From Erwinia sp. SLM-02 (GTDB taxonomy: Bacteria > Pseudomonadota > Gammaproteobacteria > Enterobacterales > Enterobacteriaceae), in NCBI RefSeq assembly GCF_037450285.1, contig NZ_JAQISN010000003.1, forward strand, positions 310,001 through 374,000: 64,000 nt of DNA, given 5' to 3'. Positions 1 to 8,565 of this stretch are shown one piece after another. The notes beneath the pieces were generated by a model that was given only the letters and a program-made list of their open reading frames with translations, searched no databases and was not told where the DNA came from. The position numbers and the translations under genes were made by a program. The first letter of the stretch is position 1. Every line of letters begins with the position of its first letter.

Positions 1-3000
1 ACCGGACGGCCTGACTGACAGGCAATACGTTTTACCCGACCGGCCTGCGGCGCGTTGATGGCCAGTTCCATTTTCATCGCCTCCACGACGATCAGCGACT
101 GCCCGGCCTCCACGACGTCACCTTCCTGCACCAGAATCTTCCAGATATTGCCGTTCATATCGGCGCTGACCTGCAGGGCGCTGTCGTCCTCTTCCGGCGG
201 CAGCAGGTTCTCGCTGCTGCTGAGCGGCGCGCCTTCCTCTTCCTGTGCCCACAGCGCGACTTCGGCCTCAAAGGCGCTGGCCTGGCGGGTGCGGAAGGCG
301 GCGATTGACCCGGCGTTATCGGCGAGGAAACGGGTGTGTTCGGCAAAGTCGAATTCGGTGTGCTCAATACGCACGCTGGCGCGGCCTTCACGGAAATCGT
401 CACGCAGCACGTCCAGTTCGGCCTCGCTGACCGGATAGAAGCGCACCTGGTCAAAGAAGTGCAGCAGCCAGGGTTCATTCGCGGCAAACTGCGGGTTTTT
501 GAGGAATTTGTTCCAGATAGGCAGCGTGCGGCCCACCAGCTGATAGCCGCCGGGGGAGTCCATGCCGTAGATGCACATATACATGCCGCCGATGCCGACG
601 GTGCCTTCGGCGGTGAAGGTTCGCGCCGGGTTGTATTTCGAACTCAGCAGGCGGTGGCGCGGGTCAATCGGCACCGCGCAGGGTGCGCCGAGATAAACGT
701 CGCCCAGGCCGAGGATCAGGTAGCTGGCGTCAAAGATGGTGTCTTTCACTTCGTCGCGGCTGCCGAGGCCGTTAATGCGCTGGATAAAGTCGACGTTGTT
801 CGGCAGCCACGGCGCGCTGGCGCGCACGGTTTCCTGATAGCGTTCCACCGCGCCCAGCGTGGCGCTGTCTTCAAAGGCCATCGGCAGATGGACGATGCGC
901 GACGGGACTTTCATCCGGCTGACGTCGCCGAGGTTTTTCTCCAGCTCCTGCAGCAGCGTCATCAGCTGTTTCTGGCTAAGAATGCGGCTGTCGTAGCGGA
1001 TTTGCAGCGAGCGGACGCCGGGCGACAGCTCTTCGACGCCGGGCTGGCCGTACTCGCGCAGCGCGGTCATCAGCAGATGGATACGCAGGCGCAGCGCCAG
1101 GTCCAGCACGTTATCGCCGTATTCCAGCAGGATGTAGTTGTCGCCGGCCTGACGCCAGACCACGGTTGGCGTGGTGGCGGTGGCTTTTAGCGAGGCGAGA
1201 ATGGTGGCGGAGCCGTGGACGGTTTCCGCCAGCGACGGCACATCAAAGCCCGGCAGATGCAGCGCGCTCAGGTTTTCCACGCTGCGGGCCTGCGCCAGCT
1301 CCAGCGCATGCGCTTCTTCCGCGCTAATCGGATGGAAGCGCAGGCGATCGCCCGGTTTCACCTGGCCGACTTTCCACAGCTCGGCTTTGGCGATGGTCAC
1401 CGGGCAGACGAAGCCGCCGAGGCTCGGCCCGTCGCGGGTGAGGATCACCGGGAAGTCGCCGGTAAAGTTGATCGCGCCGATGGCGTATTCGCAGTCGTGA
1501 ACGTTGGAGGGATGCAGCCCGGCTTCACCGCCGTTGGCCCGCGCCCAGCCGGGTTTCGGTCCGACCAGGCGAACGCCAAGCCGGTTAGAGTTGTAGTGGA
1601 CGTGCCAGTCGCTGGCAAAGAATTCATCAATGGACTGCTGGGTAAAGAAGTCGGGTGCGCCGTGCGGCCCGTAGAGCACGCCGATGCGCCACTCATCGCC
1701 GTAGACCGGCTGCGCGGCCGCAGGCAGCGCACGAGGCTCGCTGACCGGGGCCGGTGTGGTGCAGGCTTCCAGCGCGGGCTGCGAAATAGCCAGCATATCG
1801 GCCACGCGCAGGGTGCGACCGGCGTGGCCGCCAAACTGGCCGAGGGCAAAGGTCGAGCGGCTGCCGAGGTATTCCGGCACGTCGAAACCGTTACGCACCG
1901 CCAGGTAGGTACGGCAGCCCTGCTGCGCGCGGCCCAGCGTCAGCGTCTGTCCCGCTTTCACCGCCAGCGGCTGCCAGTAAGCGACCTCTTCATCGTCCAG
2001 AAGGGCCGGGCAGCGTGCTCCGGTCAGGGCGATCAGCGCATCGCTGTGGAAGCGTAAAGTCGGCCCCTGGAGAGTGAATTCCAGCGCGGCGGCTTCTTCC
2101 GCGTTGCCGACGATGCGGTTGGCGAGCTGAAAAGCGTAGTCATCCATCGGACCAGAAGGCGGCACGCCGATATCCCAGTAGCCGAGGCGGCCAGGGTAGT
2201 CCTGAATGCTGCTCCAGGTGCCCGGCTGAATCACTTCAACGACCGGCGACGCGGCGTTGAAGCTGTCCAGCATGCGCGTCCACACCTGGCCGCTGTGGAA
2301 GGCGTCCGTGGCGACGACCTGGCGCAGATAGTCGAGGTTGGTGGCGATGCCGTGCAGCCGGGTCTGATTCAGCGCTGTCTGCATTTTCTTCAGCGCCGCC
2401 TCGCGGTTTTCGGCGTGAACGATCAGCTTGGCGATCATCGGATCGTAGAAGGCGGAAACCTCGGTGCCGGTGGCGATCCAGCTGTCCACGCGCACGTCGT
2501 CCGGGAAGCTGACTTCGGTCAGTACGCCGGGGCTGGGCTGGAAGTTCTTTAACGGATCTTCCGCGTAGATGCGCACTTCAATGGAGGCGCCCTGCGGGGC
2601 CAGAGCCATCCGCGCCCAGTCGGGCTGCTCGCCTGCGGCCACCTGCAGCATGCACTCCACCAGGTCCAGGCCGGTGACGCACTCAGTAACCGGATGCTCC
2701 ACCTGCAGGCGGGTATTCACTTCCAGAAAGTAGAACTCGTCGCGGGCGGCATCGTAGATATATTCCACGGTGCCGGCGCTGCGGTAGTTCACCAGTTCGC
2801 CCAGCTTTACCGCCGATTCCAGCAGCGCGCTGCGCGTGGCGGCGGGCAGGTTCGGTGCCGGGGTTTCTTCCACCACTTTCTGGTTACGGCGCTGGAGTGA
2901 GCAGTCGCGTTCGCCCAGGGCCACCACTTTACCGTGGCCGTCGCCGAAGATCTGCACCTCAACGTGGCGGGCGCGATCGATGCAGCGTTCCAGGAACACC

Positions 3001-3584
3001 CCGGCATCGCTGAAGAACTGCTCGCCGAGGCGGCGAACGCTCTCCCAGGCGCTGCGCAGCGCGGCGTCGTCGGCACAGCGGGTCAGGCCGATGCCGCCGC
3101 CGCCTGCGGTGCTTTTCAACATAATCGGGTAGCCAATCCGCTCTGCGGCGGCCAGCGCCTCCTCCAGCGAGGCAAGCAGCGGCGTGCCCGGGGTCATTGG
3201 TACGCCCGCGGCGGCGGCCAGTTCACGCGCCCGGTGCTTCAGGCCAAACTCGCCGATTTGATGCGCGGTCGGGCCGATGAAGACGATCCCCGCCTCCTCG
3301 CAGGCGGCGGCAAACGGCAGGCTTTCTGACAGAAAGCCGTAGCCCGGCCAGATGGCCTGAGCGCCGGTTTCCACAGCGGCGTTGAGGATCTTGTCAATTT
3401 TCAGGTAGCTGTCGCTGGCCTTCTCGCCGCCCAGCGCGACCGCCATATCGGCCTCTCTCACATGCTGAGAATTACGATCCGCGTCCGAGAAAACCGCCAC
3501 GCTGGTGATACCCAGGCGCTTCAGGGTGCGGATGGCGCGGCAGGCGATTTCGCCGCGGTTGGCGATCAGTACGGTATTAAACAT
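1..3584 (-). CDS. uca: Urea carboxylase, C-terminus cut by window edge
   Basis: Biotin-dependent enzyme that carboxylates urea to allophanate with ATP and bicarbonate, the first step of the urea amidolyase route to ammonia. The frame is open from the ATG at 3584 to base 1: 1194 complete codons and no stop, so only the last few residues of a roughly 1200-residue protein are missing. The N-terminus (MFNTVLIANRGEIACRAI) starts a biotin carboxylase/ATP-grasp domain (about 1-450) with a glycine-rich STAGGGGIG loop. A KipA-like carboxyltransferase domain follows (about 470-780, PPSGPMDDYAFQLANRIVGN), then a KipI-like part (about 820-1030) and a biotinyl domain. The biotin lysine is in EAMKME, codon at 72-74, residue 1171. 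The ATG lies inside the end of the allophanate hydrolase gene (8-base overlap), which implies coupled translation. Function is a family assignment and is secure. Confidence 0.95.
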   Translation of the reverse strand, partial: MFNTVLIANRGEIACRAIRTLKRLGITSVAVFSDADRNSQHVREADMAVALGGEKASDSYLKIDKILNAAVETGAQAIWPGYGFLSESLPFAAACEEAGIVFIGPTAHQIGEFGLKHRARELAAAAGVPMTPGTPLLASLEEALAAAERIGYPIMLKSTAGGGGIGLTRCADDAALRSAWESVRRLGEQFFSDAGVFLERCIDRARHVEVQIFGDGHGKVVALGERDCSLQRRNQKVVEETPAPNLPAATRSALLESAVKLGELVNYRSAGTVEYIYDAARDEFYFLEVNTRLQVEHPVTECVTGLDLVECMLQVAAGEQPDWARMALAPQGASIEVRIYAEDPLKNFQPSPGVLTEVSFPDDVRVDSWIATGTEVSAFYDPMIAKLIVHAENREAALKKMQTALNQTRLHGIATNLDYLRQVVATDAFHSGQVWTRMLDSFNAASPVVEVIQPGTWSSIQDYPGRLGYWDIGVPPSGPMDDYAFQLANRIVGNAEEAAALEFTLQGPTLRFHSDALIALTGARCPALLDDEEVAYWQPLAVKAGQTLTLGRAQQGCRTYLAVRNGFDVPEYLGSRSTFALGQFGGHAGRTLRVADMLAISQPALEACTTPAPVSEPRALPAAAQPVYGDEWRIGVLYGPHGAPDFFTQQSIDEFFASDWHVHYNSNRLGVRLVGPKPGWARANGGEAGLHPSNVHDCEYAIGAINFTGDFPVILTRDGPSLGGFVCPVTIAKAELWKVGQVKPGDRLRFHPISAEEAHALELAQARSVENLSALHLPGFDVPSLAETVHGSATILASLKATATTPTVVWRQAGDNYILLEYGDNVLDLALRLRIHLLMTALREYGQPGVEELSPGVRSLQIRYDSRILSQKQLMTLLQELEKNLGDVSRMKVPSRIVHLPMAFEDSATLGAVERYQETVRASAPWLPNNVDFIQRINGLGSRDEVKDTIFDASYLILGLGDVYLGAPCAVPIDPRHRLLSSKYNPARTFTAEGTVGIGGMYMCIYGMDSPGGYQLVGRTLPIWNKFLKNPQFAANEPWLLHFFDQVRFYPVSEAELDVLRDDFREGRASVRIEHTEFDFAEHTRFLADNAGSIAAFRTRQASAFEAEVALWAQEEEGAPLSSSENLLPPEEDDSALQVSADMNGNIWKILVQEGDVVEAGQSLIVVEAMKMELAINAPQAGRVKRIACQSGRP

Positions 3585-5379
3585 GTGACGTCTCCTGACG
3601 GGCCAGCCAGTTGCGCCAGCCACCAAATGCGGTGATTTCAGTTGCCTCGGCCAGCGCCGCCGGTTCGCAGATAAACCCCTTCACCGTGCGGCCATCGGCC
3701 AGTTCCAGCGTTCCAATCCCCAGCGGTGCCGGGATTTCCGCGACAAACTCGCCGAAGCGGGCCAGCGGGATATCCCACAGCTCAACGGTGATCGCCGCGC
3801 CATTGCTGTCTCTGGCCAGGCCGGGTTTCGCCGGCGTGGTGTTGGCCAGCGCATACAGCCGGTAGCAGGCGGCGGTGGTGGTTTCTTCAACCAGCACCGC
3901 ATCGCGGCGGGTCAGCTGATGGTTCAGCGGCATACCGGTCAGGTGCGCGCCCACCACGGCAACGCGGACGTGCAGTGGGGAAGCGGGCAGAGGGGCGGCG
4001 GTAGCGGGCAGCGGCAGGCCGGTTGCGCCGAGGCTGAGCGCCTGCTGCCGCTGCCAGCGGCGGCCAAACCCCGCCAGTGCGCGGTCGTACCAGGCCGGTG
4101 CGATAACGGTGATCCCGGCAGGCAGGCCGTCGGCGCGGAACGGGCCGGGCAGCGCCAGCGCGGACAGGTCGGCAAGGTTGGTAAAGTTGGTGTAGGTGCC
4201 GAACTGCGAGTTGTAGCGCACCGGCTCCTGCTTCATCTCTTCGAGTGTGTGAATGGTCGGTGAGGTCGGCACCACCAGCGCATCAAACTGGCTCAGGGTT
4301 TGCTGGATCTGACGGGTCAGTTCGGCGCGCAGGTACTCGGCTTTAAAGGTATCCACGGCGGTGTAGCGGTGGCCGCTGTTGACGATGCCGTACACCACCG
4401 GATCCATCTCCTCCGGCCGGTTCAGCATGTCGCCGACCGCCACGGTGCGTTCGGCTACCCACGGGCCGTAATAGAGCTGCTCGGCCAGCTGGTGGAACGG
4501 GGTGAAATCAATCGGATGCAGCGTGGCGCCCCCGGCGGTCAGTGCTGCCAGCGCGGCCTCCCATGCGGCGGCGGCCTGCGCATCGCCGTAAAATTCCGGG
4601 ATTGCCGGAATAGCCAGGCGCGGTGTGGTGGAAAGGGCGGCCGGGGCCAGGCCCGGGTCGATGCGGGAATAGGCATCCTGGCTGTCGTAGCCCCCGGCGC
4701 AGCTGGCGACGAGGAAGGCATCCTCCACCGTCAGGGCGAAAATCGAAATGGTATCGTTCAGGCGGCAGGCGGGCAGCATGCCGGTCGCCGACAGCCAGCC
4801 TTTGGTCGGCTTCAGGCCGACGATGTTGTTAAAGCCGGCGGGTACGCGGCCGGAACCGGCGGTATCGGTCCCGAGGGCAAAACAGACCAGGCCACGGGCG
4901 GTTACCGACGCGGAGCCGGAGCTGGACCCGCCGCTGACGTATTCCGGGTTAAAGGTATTGCTGACCGCACCGAACGGCGATCGGGTGCCGACCAGGCCGG
5001 TGGCAAACTGGTCGAGGTTGGTTTTGCCTATCACCACGGCACCGGCCGCTTTCAGCTTCGCGACCGCCGTCGCATCGGCCTCGGCCTGGTAGGTAAAGGC
5101 CGGGCAGGCGGCGCTGGTCGGCCAGCCGGCGACGTCAATATTGTCTTTAACCGCGAAGGGCACGCCAAACAGCGGCAGCGAAGCGGGGTTCTGCTGCCAG
5201 GCCGCCAGCAGCGGTTCAACCTGCGCCCGCAGCTGCGCGGGAGAGGCGAGATAAAGCCAGGCGTTATCCGCGGTGGAAAGCCCGGCGCGCAGCGACTCCA
5301 GCGTGGACAGCACCGACTCCGGATGCTGCTGATAATGATGCTGCCAGTCCTGTAACGTAAATCCTGTGGTTAAAGCCAT
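3577..5379 (-). CDS. atzF: Allophanate hydrolase
   Basis: Hydrolyses allophanate to ammonia and carbon dioxide, completing ATP-dependent urea breakdown. The 600-residue protein belongs to the amidase signature family. The expected Ser-cisSer-Lys triad is visible as Lys78 (FAVKDN), Ser152 in the GGSSSGSA loop and nucleophile Ser176 in DTAGSGR, with the same spacing as in AtzF. The last 130 residues form the C-terminal allophanate-hydrolase domain. It is the first gene of a leftward operon with urea carboxylase, overlapping it by 8 bases. The start ATG at 5379 sits just downstream of a 38-bp palindrome and a sigma-54 type promoter, which points to nitrogen control. E. coli K-12 lacks this pathway. 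It could also be annotated as the hydrolase half of a split urea amidolyase; the reaction is the same. Confidence 0.95.
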   Translation of the reverse strand: MALTTGFTLQDWQHHYQQHPESVLSTLESLRAGLSTADNAWLYLASPAQLRAQVEPLLAAWQQNPASLPLFGVPFAVKDNIDVAGWPTSAACPAFTYQAEADATAVAKLKAAGAVVIGKTNLDQFATGLVGTRSPFGAVSNTFNPEYVSGGSSSGSASVTARGLVCFALGTDTAGSGRVPAGFNNIVGLKPTKGWLSATGMLPACRLNDTISIFALTVEDAFLVASCAGGYDSQDAYSRIDPGLAPAALSTTPRLAIPAIPEFYGDAQAAAAWEAALAALTAGGATLHPIDFTPFHQLAEQLYYGPWVAERTVAVGDMLNRPEEMDPVVYGIVNSGHRYTAVDTFKAEYLRAELTRQIQQTLSQFDALVVPTSPTIHTLEEMKQEPVRYNSQFGTYTNFTNLADLSALALPGPFRADGLPAGITVIAPAWYDRALAGFGRRWQRQQALSLGATGLPLPATAAPLPASPLHVRVAVVGAHLTGMPLNHQLTRRDAVLVEETTTAACYRLYALANTTPAKPGLARDSNGAAITVELWDIPLARFGEFVAEIPAPLGIGTLELADGRTVKGFICEPAALAEATEITAFGGWRNWLARQETSHV

Positions 5380-5380
5380 A

Positions 5381-5418
5381 TGTTGAATTCCGTCTGGTAT
5401 ACAAGATGGAATTCAACA
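5381..5418. promoter_or_regulatory. 38-bp near-perfect palindrome in the atzF leader
   Basis: Outer arms TGTTGAATTCC (5381-5391) and GGAATTCAACA (5408-5418) are perfect inverted repeats. The centre, GTATAC at 5397-5402, shares the same dyad axis (5399.5). Of 19 base pairs 17 match; the exceptions are 5392/5407 and 5396/5403. It lies 2 bases upstream of the atzF ATG and covers both the expected transcription start and the ribosome-binding region. The core reads TTGTATACCA on the minus strand, which resembles GntR/FadR-type operators. It is either a repressor operator or, if transcribed, a strong RNA hairpin hiding the start site. The regulator is unknown. Confidence 0.7.
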
Positions 5419-5419
5419 G

Positions 5420-5435
5420 AGCAAAGTGCGTGCCA
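5420..5435 (-). promoter_or_regulatory. Sigma-54 promoter (-24/-12) for atzF-uca
   Basis: Read on the minus strand the sequence is TGGCACG-CACT-TTGCT, an exact match to the sigma-54 consensus TGGCACG-N4-TTGCW. Transcription would start about 12 bases past the -12 element, near 5410, inside the palindrome and about 30 bases before the atzF start codon. Orientation and position fit the urea amidolyase operon. Nitrogen-starvation activation through NtrC is inferred from the gene function and from the NtrC-like site upstream. Confidence 0.72.
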
Positions 5436-5487
5436 TGTTTTTAATTTGCTGAATTATAGGTTTTTTTATGACTATCGCGTTTTGGCG

Positions 5488-5504
5488 TGCACAATCAGCG
5501 CGCA
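5488..5504. promoter_or_regulatory. Possible NtrC enhancer site
   Basis: TGCAC-AATCAGC-GCGCA matches the NtrC dyad TGCAC-N7-GTGCA at 9 of 10 arm positions. Its centre is about 85 bp upstream of the predicted sigma-54 start near 5410, within the usual enhancer range. Only one clear site is seen, so this is a candidate. Confidence 0.4.
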
Positions 5505-5641
5505 GCGGCTGAACAAAAATGGGGCGCTGAGGGGATTTCGGTAAATATTTGTTCGTCACGTGGCGCAACCGGCCGTACCTGGTTAGCATGAAGGGGGTCG
5601 TTTCAGGTGTTCAGGATTAATAAAGTAAGGTGGGGAAGGTC

Positions 5642-7564
5642 ATGGCGGACAAGTGGCAGTTGTGGACAGTAGCATCCTGTTTGGTGGTGGCAGCAGGCAG
5701 CGTGCAGGCAGATTCGCTGGATGCGCAGCGCACCCGCTATTTACAGATTAAGCAGGCCTGGGATAGCAAACAGATGGATACCGTGGCGCAGCTGATGCCC
5801 ACCCTGCAGGACTATCCGCTTTATCCCTATCTGGAGTATCGCCAGCTGACGCAGGATCTGGGCCAGGAAACCGGCCTGGCGGTGAACGCCTTTATCCAGC
5901 GCTATCCGACGCTGCCGCCCGTGCGTTCGCTGCCGGCCCGGTTTGTTAATGAGCTGGCGCGCCGCGAAGACTGGCGCGGGCTGCTGGTGTTCAGCCCTCA
6001 GGCTCCCAAACCGGTAGCCGCTCGCTGCAACTGGTACTACGCCAAGTGGGCCACCGGAGAGCAGCAGGTCGCCTGGCAGGGCGCAAAAGAGATCTGGCTG
6101 ACAGGCTCGTCCCTGCCCGCTACCTGCGACAAACTGTTCAGCGTCTGGCAGCAGGCCGGGCAGCAAAACCCGATAACCACCCTTGAACGCATCCGGCTGG
6201 CGATGAAAGCGGGCAACGGTAGTCTGGTTAACTATCTGGCAAAGCAGCTGCCGGAGGATTATCAGACCATCGCCAGCGCGGTGATGAATTTGCAAAACGA
6301 CCCGATGACCGTTCAGACCTTCGCGGCGAGCGTGGGGCCGACGGAATTTACCCGCCAGGCGACGGCGATTGCGTTCGCCAGCGTGGCGCGCAGCGATGCG
6401 GAGCAGGCCCGGCAGATGATCCCATCGCTGGCGGTGCAGCAGAAGCTGGACGAGCAGCAGGTGCAGGAGCTGAAAGAGGCGGTAGCCTGGCGGCTGATGG
6501 GCAACGACATTACCAGCGAGCAGGGCCGCTGGCGTGATGATGTGGTGATGCGCAGCGATTCAACCTCGCTGATTGAGCGCCGGGTGCGCATGTCGCTGGG
6601 TAATAACGACCGCCGCGGCCTGAATACCTGGATTGCCCGCCTGCCGCTGGAGGCGAAGGAAAAAGATGAGTGGCAGTACTGGCAGGCCGACCTGCTGATG
6701 GAGCGCGGCCGCAATGACGAAGCCCAGGGCATTCTGCGCAAGCTGATGCAGGAGCGCGGCTTCTATCCGATGGTGGCCGCACAGCGGCTGGGCGTGGAGT
6801 ATCCGCTGCAGATAGACAAAGCGCCGGCGATTGACGACGCGCTGACCACCGGACCGGAAATAGCCCGCGTGCGCGAACTGATGTACTGGGGCATGGATAA
6901 TCTGGCGCGCAGCGAATGGAGCTATCTGATCGGCAGCCGTACGGTCAGCCAGCAGCAGATGCTGGCCAGCTATGCGCTGAAGCAGGGCTGGTGGGATCTC
7001 AGCGTGCAGGCGACGATTGCCGGTAAGCTGTGGAACAGCCTGCAGGAGCGATTCCCGCTGGCCTGGCAAAGCCAGTTTGAGCGCTACATCGACGGTAAAA
7101 GCATTCCGCCAAGCTATGCGATGGCCATTGCGCGCCAGGAGAGCGCCTGGAACCCGAAAGCCCGCTCGCCGGTTGGCGCTTCCGGGCTGATGCAGGTGAT
7201 GCCCGCAACCGCGCAGCATACGGTGACTAAATTCGGCATCAGCGGCTACAGCAACAGCAGCCAGCTGCTGGATCCGGAAACCAATATTCAAATCGGCACG
7301 CAATATCTGGAATCGGTCTATCAGCAGTTCGGTCAGAACCGCATTTTCGCTTCAGCGGCCTACAACGCGGGGCCGGGACGGGTGAGAACCTGGCAGGGTA
7401 ACAGCGCCGGGCGTCTGGACGCGGTGGCCTTTATCGAAACCATCCCGTTTTCAGAGACGCGCGGCTATGTGAAAAACGTGCTGGCGTATGACGCGTACTA
7501 TCGTTATTTCCTCAATAAACCGGACAAGCTGTTTGCCGACAGCGAGTGGCAGCAGCGTTATTGA
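5642..7564 (+). CDS. slt: Soluble lytic murein transglycosylase Slt70
   Basis: Periplasmic enzyme that cleaves the MurNAc-GlcNAc bond of peptidoglycan, forming 1,6-anhydro ends. From the ATG at 5642 the protein has 640 residues. It begins with a signal peptide (hydrophobic VASCLVVAAGSVQA, cleavage likely before DSLDAQ). A long alpha-helical superhelix (U and L domains) follows, then a C-terminal SLT domain with the catalytic glutamate in ARQESAWNPK (around base 7140) and the GLMQVMP motif. A GTG at 5630 would add four residues, but the ATG gives a more typical signal peptide. It is closely similar to E. coli Slt throughout and lies upstream of trpR as in E. coli. Confidence 0.96.
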   Translation: MADKWQLWTVASCLVVAAGSVQADSLDAQRTRYLQIKQAWDSKQMDTVAQLMPTLQDYPLYPYLEYRQLTQDLGQETGLAVNAFIQRYPTLPPVRSLPARFVNELARREDWRGLLVFSPQAPKPVAARCNWYYAKWATGEQQVAWQGAKEIWLTGSSLPATCDKLFSVWQQAGQQNPITTLERIRLAMKAGNGSLVNYLAKQLPEDYQTIASAVMNLQNDPMTVQTFAASVGPTEFTRQATAIAFASVARSDAEQARQMIPSLAVQQKLDEQQVQELKEAVAWRLMGNDITSEQGRWRDDVVMRSDSTSLIERRVRMSLGNNDRRGLNTWIARLPLEAKEKDEWQYWQADLLMERGRNDEAQGILRKLMQERGFYPMVAAQRLGVEYPLQIDKAPAIDDALTTGPEIARVRELMYWGMDNLARSEWSYLIGSRTVSQQQMLASYALKQGWWDLSVQATIAGKLWNSLQERFPLAWQSQFERYIDGKSIPPSYAMAIARQESAWNPKARSPVGASGLMQVMPATAQHTVTKFGISGYSNSSQLLDPETNIQIGTQYLESVYQQFGQNRIFASAAYNAGPGRVRTWQGNSAGRLDAVAFIETIPFSETRGYVKNVLAYDAYYRYFLNKPDKLFADSEWQQRY

Positions 7565-7601
7565 TGGACTTTCTGGCCGCAGCGGCTGATGCAGTTGCGG
7601 C

Positions 7602-7630
7602 TTCAAGTATGGCGACGATGATGCTACACT
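7602..7630 (+). promoter_or_regulatory. trpR promoter
   Basis: TTCAAG (7602-7607), a 17-bp spacer and TACACT (7625-7630) form a plausible sigma-70 promoter. It ends just before the trp operator and about 33 bases before the trpR ATG. Confidence 0.5.
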
Positions 7631-7633
7631 TCT

Positions 7634-7651
7634 GTACTAGTTAAATAGTAT
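7634..7651. promoter_or_regulatory. Trp operator (autoregulatory)
   Basis: GTACTAGTTAAATAGTAT has inverted TACTA/TAGTA arms (7635-7639, 7646-7650) and closely follows the TrpR consensus with its ACTAGTT core. It lies between the predicted -10 and the trpR start, so the repressor very probably controls its own gene, as in E. coli. Confidence 0.75.
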
Positions 7652-7662
7652 GGCTGCCCATC

Positions 7663-7995
7663 ATGACCGATGATTCTCCCGTTCCGGTATCCGTTGAACC
7701 CCCAAATGAAGACTGGCTGCGCTTTGTTGTGCTGATGCAGCGCGCCTATCAGAGCGAACTGCACCTGCCGCTGCTCCAGCTGATGCTGACGCCGGACGAG
7801 CGTGAAGCGCTGGGCACCCGGCTGCGAATTGTGGAAGAGCTGATGCGCGGCGAAATGAGCCAGCGAGAGCTGAAAAACGAACTGGGGGCGGGCATTGCCA
7901 CCATTACGCGCGGGTCGAACAGCCTGAAGAGTGCGCCCCCGGCTCTGAAAGCCTGGCTGGAAGCGCAGCTGTTGAACGGCAGCGATCGGGTTTAA
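7663..7995 (+). CDS. trpR: Trp operon repressor
   Basis: Tryptophan-dependent DNA-binding repressor of trp, aroH and trpR. The 110-residue protein has the whole conserved core: LHLPLLQLMLTPDEREALGTR, then the helix-turn-helix around QRELKNELGAGIATITRGSN. Like other TrpR proteins it is an all-helical dimer with no separate ligand domain. The N-terminus is family-variable and proline-rich here (DDSPVPVSVEPP). It sits downstream of its own operator and is convergent with yjjX, the two stop codons overlapping by 4 bp. Confidence 0.97.
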   Translation: MTDDSPVPVSVEPPNEDWLRFVVLMQRAYQSELHLPLLQLMLTPDEREALGTRLRIVEELMRGEMSQRELKNELGAGIATITRGSNSLKSAPPALKAWLEAQLLNGSDRV

Positions 7996-8516
7996 ACCGG
8001 CCGGCTGTAAACGTCGTTATGGAACGGGCAGAGGGCGAGGATCAGCGCCTGATGGTAAACGCTGGTGCGGGTCAGGTGCCCGGCGGTGAAAGCCCCGATA
8101 GCGCCGCCTTTTTGCTTAATGTTATCAATGCCGGTCAGACGGGCCATCTCTTCGCCCAGCTCCCGCCCTTCATGAATGCCTTTCAGCACTATCGCCGGCA
8201 GCGTAAAGCTGGCAGAGCGGGATTCACCGCGCAGTTTATGGTTCTCTACCACCATCCAGGCGAAGGCGGTGTCTTCTTCAATACCGGCCTCAATGGCGAC
8301 CCAGAAGTCGGCTTCAGGTCGGACCTGTCTGGCGTTCATCACTCTCTGGCGTGCGCCAGTTCGCGTTTCTGTATTTGTCATGGGCTGCGCTGCTACGCCA
8401 CTGTCGACCTCAACACCCTCGATGTGGCAGGATCCTTCTCCGAAAATATCGCTGAAGGCCTGGGTAATTGCCTTAATTTTGGCAGGATTGCTGGTAGCAG
8501 CGACAACATGGTACAT
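7992..8516 (-). CDS. yjjX: Inosine/xanthosine triphosphatase
   Basis: House-cleaning phosphatase that hydrolyses ITP and XTP and so keeps non-canonical purines out of RNA and DNA. The 174-residue protein shows the family features VVAATSNPAKIKA at the start, SGVAAQP, ETRTGARQR and EADFWVAIEAGIE, and ends with GGAIGAFTAGHLTR. The start ATG at 8516 fits E. coli YjjX. It is encoded opposite trpR and shares the TTTAAA at the end: its TAA at 7994-7992 overlaps the trpR TAA at 7993-7995. It diverges from gpmB with about 50 bp between the starts. Confidence 0.95.
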   Translation of the reverse strand: MYHVVAATSNPAKIKAITQAFSDIFGEGSCHIEGVEVDSGVAAQPMTNTETRTGARQRVMNARQVRPEADFWVAIEAGIEEDTAFAWMVVENHKLRGESRSASFTLPAIVLKGIHEGRELGEEMARLTGIDNIKQKGGAIGAFTAGHLTRTSVYHQALILALCPFHNDVYSRPV

Positions 8517-8565
8517 AATTGTTTGAACCCTTTACGTAAATAATCGCAGTATAACGGAAAAACGT

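Noticed and set aside
336..2057. Long plus-strand frames opposite urea carboxylase
   Set aside because: The minus-strand frame encodes a clear urea carboxylase with all domains, so these are shadows.
5630..5641. GTG start for slt
   Set aside because: Adds four residues before the signal peptide; the ATG at 5642 is the more likely start.
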